From the NCBI RefSeq assembly GCF_009928445.1, contig NZ_JAABNO010000018.1, positions 50,058 through 114,057 on the forward strand: a stretch of 64,000 nt of DNA. Reading direction: 5' to 3'. Position numbers and translations under genes: made by a program. Below are positions 34,879-43,342 of the stretch, in pieces (position 1 is the stretch's first letter; the number at the start of each line of letters is the position of its first letter). Below the pieces are notes generated by a model. It was not told the origin of the DNA and searched no databases. It was given only the letters and a program-made list of their open reading frames with translations. Origin of the DNA: Clostridium sp. C8-1-8 (lineage in GTDB: Bacteria > Bacillota > Clostridia > Clostridiales > Clostridiaceae).

Positions 34879-36615
34879 ATGAAGGAGGTGGTTATTATAA
34901 TTTATTTTGATAATAGAGAATTTACAAATCAACAATACAATACTTACATATTAAGAAAATACCTATCAATACATTATACAGAAGAAAAAGCTATTTCTAT
35001 TATTAAAAATAATGTTGATAAACTACCTCAGATAGCTAAAGCTCTAGGGGAAAGAGATATAGCCTTCTTCTGTTTATATTATTTACAAGATATCTTTGTT
35101 GTTAAAGATAATAATGAAGCAAGACAGCTAAGCTCAACCCATTATGAAATGTGGGACTTACTAAACAAATCATTTGTATTAGATGAAATAGATAAGTTGA
35201 ATGTAGTATGTCCAAGAGGTATGGCTAAAACAACAGTTAATAACCTATCCTTGGTCATATGGCTTATATGCTACAAGAAATCTAAATTTACTTTGATAGG
35301 AGCTAAGAAAGATGATGATGCACAGCAATTTATAGATTCTATCAAAAAGGTTATTACTGAGAATAAGAAAATAATAGATAACTTTGGCCTACTTATAGAT
35401 AAAAAACATTACAAAGTAAACTCTAATGAAATTGAATTTGCTAATGGTACATATATAAGAGCTGTAGGTTCTGCAAGTTCTGTCAGAGGTGCTAACTTTA
35501 AAGGTATTAGACCTCAAGTAGTATTACTTGATGATTTCCAAGACGAGAAAGATATTCTTACTGAAGAGGCTAGAGAAAAGAAATGGAATAAATTCTGTAA
35601 GGAAATTGAGAAGGTTGGAGATACAGCAGTATATAGAAATAATAAGAAAGTAAAGGCAGCTACAAAGATAATTAGTATCGGTACTGTATTACATAATGAC
35701 TGTTTGATAAGTAGGCTTACAAGAAATAAGGACTATTATACTGTGTTAAAAAGGGCTATATTACTACAGCCTGATGAAACTGTAGAGGATATTTTAGAGT
35801 CTGAGTTATGGCTTCAATGTAAAAAGCTGTATTTTAATGATAAAGATGCAAATGCAAAGGAAACGGCAAGACAATTCTATTTTGATAATAAAGATAATAT
35901 GATATTTCCTGTACTATGGGAAGAAAAATGGAATTGTTTTGATGATATAGCAGTTTCATATTGGGAAAATAGACAAGCGTTTATGTCTGAAATGATGAAT
36001 GATGCTACTTCCATTGGTGTTAAGTGGTTTAAATCCATTGCAACTCAATGTAAAGAAGAGATTGAAAATCATTATTTCGTTAAGACAATGCTTTGTATAG
36101 ATCCAGCTTCAACTACAAGCAAGAAAAGTGACTTTACAGCTATGGTTGTCGCTTCTGAATCTGATAATGATTTTAGTTATATGAGGGAATTGGTACTTGA
36201 AAGATATACATTTAATGAATACTGTGAAAAGGTTATTGAGTTATTGAAGCAATATGATGATATAAATCATATTTTTATAGAAAAAAATACATATCAATCT
36301 GCTGATGTAATTAAGATAAAAGAATTAATTGAGAATGAACCAAGTCTAAGAAATAGAACTATTGAATTTATAAATGAAATGCAGCGAAAGAATAAGGACG
36401 AAAAGATATCTACGATTGTTGATAGTGTTAATAATGGACAGATAATATTTGTTGATAATAACAAAGAATTTATAAATCAAATATTAGAATTCCAGGGACA
36501 AAAATGGACTGTTCATGATGATGCTATAGACTGTGTAGCAGAGTGGGCTATAAGAATTAAAACAATTGAAGTAGTAAGTAAACTAGAATTACTACCGAGA
36601 AGTTTATTATTTTAA
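34879..36615 (+). CDS. terL: Terminase large subunit
   Basis: About 570 residues. Walker A-like PRGMAKTT followed by a Walker B VVLLDDFQDE in the ATPase half; the nuclease half has DPASTTSKKSDFTAM and a later DDAIDC, both typical acidic clusters. It drives ATP-dependent DNA packaging and cuts concatemers. ATG 34879 lies upstream of AAGGAGGTGG (34882-34891), which points to translation from ATA 34897 or ATT 34900 instead. Confidence 0.88.
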   Translation: MKEVVIIIYFDNREFTNQQYNTYILRKYLSIHYTEEKAISIIKNNVDKLPQIAKALGERDIAFFCLYYLQDIFVVKDNNEARQLSSTHYEMWDLLNKSFVLDEIDKLNVVCPRGMAKTTVNNLSLVIWLICYKKSKFTLIGAKKDDDAQQFIDSIKKVITENKKIIDNFGLLIDKKHYKVNSNEIEFANGTYIRAVGSASSVRGANFKGIRPQVVLLDDFQDEKDILTEEAREKKWNKFCKEIEKVGDTAVYRNNKKVKAATKIISIGTVLHNDCLISRLTRNKDYYTVLKRAILLQPDETVEDILESELWLQCKKLYFNDKDANAKETARQFYFDNKDNMIFPVLWEEKWNCFDDIAVSYWENRQAFMSEMMNDATSIGVKWFKSIATQCKEEIENHYFVKTMLCIDPASTTSKKSDFTAMVVASESDNDFSYMRELVLERYTFNEYCEKVIELLKQYDDINHIFIEKNTYQSADVIKIKELIENEPSLRNRTIEFINEMQRKNKDEKISTIVDSVNNGQIIFVDNNKEFINQILEFQGQKWTVHDDAIDCVAEWAIRIKTIEVVSKLELLPRSLLF

Positions 36616-36631
36616 TGGAAGGAGTGATTGA

Positions 36632-37942
36632 ATGATATTAGATTTAAATAAAGATATGGATTTAATAAAGAGAGTATATACTTATTTCTCTAGCAGTTCT
36701 TACATATATGAGAAGATGTATGAGTACTACAAGGGGAATACTGATGCACTGGCTAATTATAAGATGGTTACTAGTAGAAGCAATAATAAGATTAGTACTA
36801 ATTTTATAAAGAAGTTTATTAAAGAAGAAATGAGTTATAGCTTTGGTAATGCAATAAACTATACTAGCAACAATGGCAATAATAAGTCTATAAAAGATAT
36901 ATATAAGAATACTTGGCATTGGAGCGAAAAACATGACACTGATTTAGCTAAAAATATGCTTCTATATTCTATTGGCTATGAGATATACTACACTGATAGC
37001 AATGGATTTAGCAGTAAAGTCATAAGTCCTCGCAATGGATATGCTTATGTAGATGAAAATAATAAAGTTATGTTTTTTATTAGAAGATTTACAAAGCAGT
37101 TTGATGCTATAAATAAGATTTATATTGATATATATGATGATAAGTACATATATCATTTCGATGATAGCTTTGGAGTACAACTAGCTGATCCTGACTTTCA
37201 TTATTTTGGTAAGGTTCCAGTTGGGATTGCAAAGCTTAGTGATGAATTGCAATATGATACTATCTATGGAGATATAAAGTCTTTGCAAGATGCATATGAG
37301 ACTAACCTATCTGATATAAGTAATGAAATAAGTGATTTTAGACAAGCTTATTTAAAGCTAACTGGTGTTGATATAACCGATGAGCAAGCAACACAAATGA
37401 AGGAAATGGGTATTCTTAAAATGAAGAATAAGGATTCTAATGCCGATTGGTTAATTAAGAATATTAATGATACCTTTATTCAAAACACATTGAATACATT
37501 AGAAGATAAGATGTATCAACTATCAAGCCACATTAATCACAATGAAAAAATGCAGAGCAATTTATCTGGAGTTGCTTTGAGAAGCAGATTAATAAGCTTA
37601 GAAGAACGTTGTAAGCTTAATCAGCAATCCATGACAGATTGTATTAAGACTAGATTACAAATGCTATTTACATATTTAAGTAAGCTGAATTTAACTTATG
37701 ATGCTAGTGATATCAAGATAAAATATACTGCTAATATACCTCAAGACGATACTGCAATGGCTGATATTGTAAGTAAAGTTGGCGATTTATTTAGTGATGA
37801 AACTAAAGCAAGTCTATTCTCTTTTGTAGATAATCCTTCACTTGAGATTGAGAAGAGGAATAAAGAACAAGAAGAAGTTTCACAGGGGAATAGTTTACTA
37901 GATAATGCACCAGTGGTAGGTGATAATAGTGGACAAGTATAA
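36632..37942 (+). CDS. Portal protein (SPP1 gp6-like)
   Basis: 436 residues. Mixed alpha/beta with a long helical C-terminal part and a Gln/Asn-rich tail, and position directly after terL. The DLNKDMDLIKRVYTYF start and NISDEISD-like coil are typical of Gram-positive SPP1-type portals. It forms the dodecameric entry ring. It overlaps the next gene by 14 bases. Confidence 0.82.
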   Translation: MILDLNKDMDLIKRVYTYFSSSSYIYEKMYEYYKGNTDALANYKMVTSRSNNKISTNFIKKFIKEEMSYSFGNAINYTSNNGNNKSIKDIYKNTWHWSEKHDTDLAKNMLLYSIGYEIYYTDSNGFSSKVISPRNGYAYVDENNKVMFFIRRFTKQFDAINKIYIDIYDDKYIYHFDDSFGVQLADPDFHYFGKVPVGIAKLSDELQYDTIYGDIKSLQDAYETNLSDISNEISDFRQAYLKLTGVDITDEQATQMKEMGILKMKNKDSNADWLIKNINDTFIQNTLNTLEDKMYQLSSHINHNEKMQSNLSGVALRSRLISLEERCKLNQQSMTDCIKTRLQMLFTYLSKLNLTYDASDIKIKYTANIPQDDTAMADIVSKVGDLFSDETKASLFSFVDNPSLEIEKRNKEQEEVSQGNSLLDNAPVVGDNSGQV

Positions 37943-38798
37943 AGAACTTCAAGAAAAATTTAACCAGTTTATTTTTGACAATTCTGAAAAGGAAGAGCAG
38001 AAAGCTTATACATTGCAAAAGAAAGATAGAGAAGAAGTGTTGAATTTTATAGCAAAAATTTTGCTTGAATATACTATCATTGATAGTGGCTTAAATGTTA
38101 GTAGTAAGGATCAGAAGGTTATTATATCTGATTTCAATAATATCATAGTTAAAATTGCAAAAGATGAATATAAAAATGAAAATGCAATTATTGATGATAT
38201 TCTTACTACAGCAACTAAAGATAAATATTACACCAATGCCTATGCAACTGATATTGGCTATAGCTTTAAGCTACAGAAAATAACTGATGAAGAGATACAA
38301 AAAATAGTTAACAGTGCAATTGATGGTAAGAATTGGAGCGATAGACTATGGACTAATAAAAAAGAACTTGAAGCAAATTTAAGAGCTGAAGTTGAAAAGT
38401 TTCTACAAGGTAAAACTGACGTTAATAAAATTAGCCAAGTTATAAAAGATAGGTTTGGACAAAACGCTTTTAATACAAGGAGACTTACGCAGACTGAAGT
38501 TGCTAGATGTCAGCTTCAAGCAAATGAACTCTTTGCAGAAAATGAAGGTGTTGAGTATATGATGTTTACAGCTACTTTAGATGGTAGAACTTCAAATTTC
38601 TGTAGAGAACATGATGGGAATAGGTATGGAATTGATGATGATAATCGACCAGAATTACCGCATCATCCTTTCGAGAGAAGTTTGTATATAAACATTCCAT
38701 CACCAGATTGGAAAGCAAAGCAAAGGAGAGACCAAGCAAACAATGAAATAATAGATTATACAACTTATGAAAATTGGTTAGATAATCAAGATTTATAG
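37929..38798 (+). CDS. Minor head protein, MuF/SPP1 gp7-like
   Basis: About 289 residues. The C-terminal MuF motif is seen as TQTEVARCQ, then TLDGRTSNFCREHDG and a later PHHPFERS. GTG 37929 follows AGGTGAT and overlaps the portal gene. In the family the protein binds the portal inside the head and may be ejected. Confidence 0.82.
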   Translation: MDKYKELQEKFNQFIFDNSEKEEQKAYTLQKKDREEVLNFIAKILLEYTIIDSGLNVSSKDQKVIISDFNNIIVKIAKDEYKNENAIIDDILTTATKDKYYTNAYATDIGYSFKLQKITDEEIQKIVNSAIDGKNWSDRLWTNKKELEANLRAEVEKFLQGKTDVNKISQVIKDRFGQNAFNTRRLTQTEVARCQLQANELFAENEGVEYMMFTATLDGRTSNFCREHDGNRYGIDDDNRPELPHHPFERSLYINIPSPDWKAKQRRDQANNEIIDYTTYENWLDNQDL

Positions 38799-38799
38799 A

Positions 38800-38823
38800 C
38801 ACCTTAATATGGTGTTATTTTTA
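38800..38823 (+). terminator. Terminator after the MuF gene
   Basis: ACACC/GGTGT hairpin followed by TATTTTT, just after the stop codon. Confidence 0.65.
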
Positions 38824-38885
38824 TGCAATAAAATAAATTAATTGCGTCTGTAGTCGAGAGGTTATAGGGGCATAGGAGGTTTAAC

Positions 38886-39446
38886 ATGAAAAAAACAGAG
38901 TTATTAAAATTGATAGAAAATATGCAAGATGAGGATAGTGTTGATTCTTTATTTAGTTTTGATAAAGTAAAGGACAACTTATTAAACGACAATACATTTA
39001 AGTCTTTTTTAGACAGTGAAAAGGATAAGCATCATTCTAAGGCACTCGAGACTTGGAAGAGCAATAATCTTAATAAGTTAATTGATGATGAAATTACTAA
39101 GAGATTTCCACAAGCTGATCCAAAGGACTTAAAGCTACAGGAATTACAAAAACAAATAGAACAAATGCAAAAAGATACTGTAAGAAAAGACTTAACCAAT
39201 AAGGCTATAAAGATTGCTAATGAAAAGAAACTTCCATTAGATATGATTGATTTTCTTATTGGACAAGATGAAGAAAGTACAACTAAGAACTTAGAAAAGT
39301 TTGAAAGTGTATTTAATACAAGCTTAGAGCAACAAGTCCAAACTAAACTTTCTGGAGGATATACACCTCCGAGCGATAAGCAAACAGGTTTAACTGAAGA
39401 ACAACAGTTACAAGCACAGATAAATGAAATTATGGGAATTAAATAA
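38886..39446 (+). CDS. Capsid scaffolding protein
   Basis: 186 residues, helical and charged, with a Gln/Lys coiled coil (LKLQELQKQIEQMQKD) and an alpha-helical C-terminus, the profile of DUF4355-type phage scaffolds. TAGGAGG ribosome site. It precedes the major capsid gene as expected. Confidence 0.78.
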   Translation: MKKTELLKLIENMQDEDSVDSLFSFDKVKDNLLNDNTFKSFLDSEKDKHHSKALETWKSNNLNKLIDDEITKRFPQADPKDLKLQELQKQIEQMQKDTVRKDLTNKAIKIANEKKLPLDMIDFLIGQDEESTTKNLEKFESVFNTSLEQQVQTKLSGGYTPPSDKQTGLTEEQQLQAQINEIMGIK

Positions 39447-39478
39447 TAAAAAAATAGAAAACGAGGAGAGATATTAAT

Positions 39479-40405
39479 ATGGCAAATACATTAGCTTATA
39501 CAACTTTATTTCAAAAGGCATTAGATGAACAAATGATTCAAGGAGCTACATCTGGTTGGATGGAAGCTAACGCAGGACAAGTAATTTATAGCGGTGGTAA
39601 GGACATTAAAATACCAAAAATGACAGTAGATGGACTTGGTAACTATGATAGAGTAAATGGATATAATGGTGGTTCAGTAAACCTAACATATGAAACATTT
39701 ACAATGACTCAAGATAGATCAAAGTCATTTACAATAGATGCAATGGATGTGGATGAGACTGGATTTGTAGTAAATGCTTCAAGTGTTATGTCTACATTCC
39801 AAAAGACTCAAGTTATTCCTGAGATAGATGCTTACAGATACAGTAAGATCGCATCTTTAGCTATAGCAGCAAATAAAGCAAGTGGTGGTTATACACCTTC
39901 GGCGTCAGATATACTTACTAAATTAAGATCTGATATAGCAGCAATTAAAGATGTTATTGGTGATGTTCCATTAGTTATAACGATGTCAACAATAACTAAG
40001 AATATATTAGAAAGCTCAACTGAAATAGCTAAACAATTAAGAATTGATGATTTTACAAGTGGTAAATATTCTACTAAGGTTACAATGATTGATGAAAATG
40101 TAATAATTCCAGTACCTTCGGCAAGACTTAAAACTGCTTATGTTTTTAATGATGGTAAGACAGCTGGACAAACATCAGGTGGCTTTGTTGCAGCAGCTGG
40201 AGCAAAGAATATTAACTGGATAATTTGTAGTTTAGATGCACCAGTGGCTATATCTAAAACAGATAATATGAGAATATTCGATCCACAGACAAACCAATCT
40301 GCTAATGCTTGGAAGGTTGATTATAGAAAGTACCATGACCTATTTATACCAGACAACAAACTTGCAGGATGTTGTTTTGTAAATGTTAAAGAAGCATTAT
40401 CTTAA
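39479..40405 (+). CDS. Major capsid protein
   Basis: 308 residues, with the opening MANTLAYTTLFQKALDEQM and the KIPKM-x-VDGLGNYDR region followed by a FTMTQDRSKSFTID strand, typical of P22/HK97-fold coats in clostridial phages. Codon use is more biased than in neighbours, as for a highly expressed protein. Confidence 0.88.
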   Translation: MANTLAYTTLFQKALDEQMIQGATSGWMEANAGQVIYSGGKDIKIPKMTVDGLGNYDRVNGYNGGSVNLTYETFTMTQDRSKSFTIDAMDVDETGFVVNASSVMSTFQKTQVIPEIDAYRYSKIASLAIAANKASGGYTPSASDILTKLRSDIAAIKDVIGDVPLVITMSTITKNILESSTEIAKQLRIDDFTSGKYSTKVTMIDENVIIPVPSARLKTAYVFNDGKTAGQTSGGFVAAAGAKNINWIICSLDAPVAISKTDNMRIFDPQTNQSANAWKVDYRKYHDLFIPDNKLAGCCFVNVKEALS

Positions 40406-40420
40406 TTTGGGTGATACATA

Positions 40421-40546
40421 ATGTTTACTTTGAAAAAACTAAATGTAGTTAGAATAGTAGAAACAGAAAGAGAAAGGGATGAACTTTTAAAAGAAGGTTT
40501 TGACCTCTCTGAACAAATAAAAGAAACTAAGGGTAAGGCAAAATAA
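40421..40546 (+). CDS. Small protein after the capsid gene
   Basis: 41 residues (MFTLKKLNVVRIVETERERD start), charged. Ribosome site GGGTGAT. Such short ORFs between capsid and connector genes are common in siphoviruses. A terminator (GGGTAAGG/CCTTGCCC, T5; 40530-40561) covers its end. Confidence 0.65.
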   Translation: MFTLKKLNVVRIVETERERDELLKEGFDLSEQIKETKGKAK

Positions 40547-40561
40547 CCTTGCCCTTTTTAC
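40530..40561 (+). terminator. Terminator after the capsid transcript
   Basis: AAGGG-T-AAGG pairs with CCTT-G-CCCTT, T5 follows. It may limit transcription from the capsid gene into the connector genes. Confidence 0.75.
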
Positions 40562-40580
40562 ATTAGGGTGGTGGTATACT

Positions 40581-40904
40581 TTGTTAGAAACTTTAAAACA
40601 ATTATTAGATATAGAGGATAACAGTAAGGATACTTTATTGAATATTTATATTGATAGAGCAACTTTAGTAATACAACAGTACTTAAACAGAGGACAAACT
40701 ACAGATGAAGTACAGGAGCTTTATAGTACAGCTATAATTTATCTTGTAGAAAAGGCTTATAACACTAAAAATAATACAAAAGATGGTATAAAGCAAATAC
40801 AACAAGGACAGAGAAACGTTATATATAGAGATAATGTAAACTTATTTTCTATAGAAGATACAGTAAAATCTATGTTACCGCTACCTTTGATTGGTTTAAT
40901 GTAG
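40581..40904 (+). CDS. Head-tail connector protein
   Basis: 107 residues from TTG 40581. All-helical, with LETLKQLLDIEDNSKDTLLN and the following IDRATLVIQQYL that characterise the phage gp6/gp15-like connector family. It follows the capsid gene in order. Confidence 0.78.
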   Translation: MLETLKQLLDIEDNSKDTLLNIYIDRATLVIQQYLNRGQTTDEVQELYSTAIIYLVEKAYNTKNNTKDGIKQIQQGQRNVIYRDNVNLFSIEDTVKSMLPLPLIGLM

Positions 40905-40913
40905 GTGATGGAT

Positions 40914-41231
40914 ATGGATTTATTTTATGATTTTACTATCTATAGAACAACTAAAACAAGGGTTAAAAATGAGTTAGGGCAGCTTATAGATGTATATGTA
41001 AAGGCAATAAGCATTAATTGTGATATTCAGCCAAGTGATGCGACTTTAGTGAAGAAGAGCTTTGGTGATGATATTATTTGTAATTTTATAGTGTTTTGCA
41101 GTGAAGCTATTGCTGAAGGAGATATTGTTGTTTATAACAATAAACCTTACTTGGTTAAAAAAGGTGTTGATTGGATTGAGTACAAAATTTATGCTATTCA
41201 ATCAGCTAATGTGAAGGTACAGAATGCTTAA
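40914..41231 (+). CDS. Head closure (stopper-like) protein
   Basis: About 105 residues. ATG 40914 follows TAGGTGA. Beta-rich with IQPSDATLVKKSFGDD and KPYLVKKGVDW, resembling SPP1 gp16-like head-closure proteins. Overlaps the next gene by eight bases. Confidence 0.72.
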   Translation: MDLFYDFTIYRTTKTRVKNELGQLIDVYVKAISINCDIQPSDATLVKKSFGDDIICNFIVFCSEAIAEGDIVVYNNKPYLVKKGVDWIEYKIYAIQSANVKVQNA

Positions 41232-41553
41232 AGATAATACAAATAAAATTATAGAAGAATATAATAGAGCTTTAGAAAATGCTATAAAGGAAATTGCTAT
41301 AGCTGGACTGGCACAAATACAACTGGATACGCCTGTTTTGACGGGTAATTTGAGAAGAAGCTATACATATAAGATATTTATAGAAAATAAGCACTTTGTA
41401 GTGGTGTTTGGAACTAATATACCTTACTCAATATATTTGGAACTAAAACCTCAAAGTAATGGGGGAAGACCTCATTTAAGACCAGCATTACAGTCAGAGG
41501 TTGAGGAATTTAAGAAAATATTAATAAAGCACCTTAATACTATAGGAAAGTAG
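41224..41553 (+). CDS. HK97 gp10-like tail-joining protein
   Basis: 109 residues. Contains LAQIQLDTPVLTGNLRRSYT and a GGRPHLRPALQSEVE end, the HK97 gp10 signature. It belongs to head-tail joining in the family. Confidence 0.82.
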   Translation: MLKDNTNKIIEEYNRALENAIKEIAIAGLAQIQLDTPVLTGNLRRSYTYKIFIENKHFVVVFGTNIPYSIYLELKPQSNGGRPHLRPALQSEVEEFKKILIKHLNTIGK

Positions 41554-41561
41554 GTGTATAT

Positions 41562-41936
41562 ATGAGTTTTAATAGCATACAAGCTGAAATATATAGTTAT
41601 TTAGCTGGTATAAATGAAAATATACAAGCTGATGAGATCAAGAGTAGTAACGAAAATAATGATTTTGATTATGTAAATAACATAGGGATGTTTTATAGTA
41701 TGCCTTCAGTTATTGATACTGAATATAAAGATACGATACCATTAACTATTAATCTGGTTAGTGCAAAAGAGAATAAAATAGCAATACAAGACTTAGCTAA
41801 TACCTTTGATACAGGATTAAATAAGGTTAAGTTAGAACATTGCAGAATAGTAAGGCAGAACAGTTATTTTAGTTCGTTTATTGACGATATGAATCTAAAT
41901 AACATAGTTCTGTCTTATTACATTTATAAATTTTAG
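41562..41936 (+). CDS. Putative tail completion (terminator) protein
   Basis: 124 residues, mixed fold, placed between the gp10-like gene and the tail tube gene, where tail-terminator proteins sit. Sequence alone does not name a family. Confidence 0.6.
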   Translation: MSFNSIQAEIYSYLAGINENIQADEIKSSNENNDFDYVNNIGMFYSMPSVIDTEYKDTIPLTINLVSAKENKIAIQDLANTFDTGLNKVKLEHCRIVRQNSYFSSFIDDMNLNNIVLSYYIYKF

Positions 41937-41948
41937 GAGAGTGATTAG

Positions 41949-42512
41949 ATGGATAAAAATTTACTGTTAGATAGTTGTAGTATTTACTATGATGTAGATT
42001 TAACTAATATAGATACTTTAGATTTAACAAGTGCTACTGTAGCACAAAAGTTTATAGGATTAACAAAGGGCGGATGTAAATTTGAAGCTAAACCGAAGAT
42101 AAGAGAAGTTGATTTCGATGGGAAATTAGATAAGAAAGTAAAGGGAATGGACAGAATTACTGGTTGGGATATAAAGGCTGAAACTGAAGCATTGGAGTTA
42201 AGTGATAAGGTTTTAGGACTATGCTTAATGCAAAAGGATACAACAGTTACTAGCACAGAATATGATGTGTGGAAAGCTGTAAATGAGATACTACAAGACA
42301 GCGTTTACCACAATGTTATTCTAGTAGGAACATTAGCTAAGTCTAATAATCCATGCATAATTGAGCTTAAAAATGTGCTTAACGCTGATGGATTTAGTTT
42401 TGAAGCCAAAGATAAGGATGAAGCAAGTTATAAACTAACATTGGAACCTCGTTATGATATAAATTCTTTGAAGGAAGTACCTTTCAAGATATACAATCCA
42501 AAAGTATCTTAA
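41949..42512 (+). CDS. Major tail (tube) protein
   Basis: 187 residues, beta-rich with SATVAQKFIGLTKGGCKFEA and KVKGMDRITGWDIKAE, typical of siphovirus tube proteins. A strong terminator follows, as is usual for this highly expressed gene. Confidence 0.78.
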   Translation: MDKNLLLDSCSIYYDVDLTNIDTLDLTSATVAQKFIGLTKGGCKFEAKPKIREVDFDGKLDKKVKGMDRITGWDIKAETEALELSDKVLGLCLMQKDTTVTSTEYDVWKAVNEILQDSVYHNVILVGTLAKSNNPCIIELKNVLNADGFSFEAKDKDEASYKLTLEPRYDINSLKEVPFKIYNPKVS

Positions 42513-42529
42513 TTTAATATAGGAATTTT

Positions 42530-42565
42530 ATGGACTAGGCAAATATTAGGCTTAGTCCTTTTTTA
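42530..42565 (+). terminator. Terminator after the tail tube gene
   Basis: GGACTA/TAGTCC based stem (GGACTAGGC...GGCTTAGTCC) followed by T6. Confidence 0.85.
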
Positions 42566-42586
42566 GTTAGAGGAGGATTTAAATAG

Positions 42587-43033
42587 ATGAATATAGATTT
42601 AAAACAAGGCATGAGCTTATTAAAAGTAGTTAATAAGATGGGAATTAAACAAGATATCATAAGCAAGTTAAGAGAAATAAGTAAAGTTGAAATAAATAGC
42701 AAGAAAGCATACTCTGAATTATTGAACTTTGTTGTAGAAGGAGAAGAAGTGACAAACGAATTAACAGAGAAACTTTTGAATGAGCATTTAGATATAGCAG
42801 AGAAATTACAAAATGCAAGAGAGGATCAAGTTTCAATAGTACTAGAATTAGTATTTACGATTTTAGAAAAGATACCTTCTGCTGAAACAGAATTTTATAA
42901 AGCTTTATCAACAATATATGAACTGAAAGAAAATGAAGTAAAAGCTCTAGACTTAGGTGATGTTGCTGAAAAGCTAAAAGAAATAATCTTTAGTGAAAGT
43001 TTTATAAAACTTTTTACATTAGTGCAGAAGTAG
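42587..43033 (+). CDS. Tail assembly chaperone (G)
   Basis: 148 residues, helical, directly between tail tube and tape measure. This is the position of the gpG-like chaperone. Its 3' end probably includes a -1 frameshift that extends it into the following reading frame. Confidence 0.75.
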   Translation: MNIDLKQGMSLLKVVNKMGIKQDIISKLREISKVEINSKKAYSELLNFVVEGEEVTNELTEKLLNEHLDIAEKLQNAREDQVSIVLELVFTILEKIPSAETEFYKALSTIYELKENEVKALDLGDVAEKLKEIIFSESFIKLFTLVQK

Positions 43034-43338
43034 AAAATCTACGAGGAATTTTAATTAAACAAAATTGCTATTTCTGCATTTTAAGTGAGGAGTTAGATGA
43101 TTGTATAGATGAGATAGTTGCGGCTTTAGAAGAATATAACGATTCGAGATTGTATGGTATGTATAGCCTACAATCTTTATTTATGGAAGAATCTAAAACT
43201 TTTAAAGAATATAAGGAAGAATTGTACGGCAATAAGGCAATTGAAACTATAGATATTGTTGATACAGAGAAATTAAAGAAAAGAAATGAAGATATTTTAC
43301 TAAGCTTTATAAAATCCAAAAAGCAAGGGGGTGAATAG
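42997..43338 (+). CDS. Tail assembly chaperone extension (T part of GT), -1 frame
   Basis: In the -1 frame a stop at 42994 is followed by an open frame to 43338, so an extension of about 110 residues is available if ribosomes slip between 42997 and 43033. The tract ATAAAACTTTTTACATT (43004-43020) permits re-pairing of Lys AAA or Phe TTT in the -1 frame, but is not a textbook heptamer. No good start codon with a ribosome site opens this frame independently. GT fusion by frameshift is the family rule. Confidence 0.6.
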   Translation, partial: KFYKTFYISAEVENLRGILIKQNCYFCILSEELDDCIDEIVAALEEYNDSRLYGMYSLQSLFMEESKTFKEYKEELYGNKAIETIDIVDTEKLKKRNEDILLSFIKSKKQGGE

Positions 43339-43342
43339 ATGG

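Noticed and set aside
38838..38870. tRNA-like stretch upstream of the scaffold gene
   Set aside because: A TCGAGAGG-type segment is present but no cloverleaf or CCA end can be built.
43150..43338. Independent gene between chaperone and tape measure
   Set aside because: Its ATG lacks a ribosome site and the frame is open far upstream, which fits the -1 frameshift extension of the chaperone.
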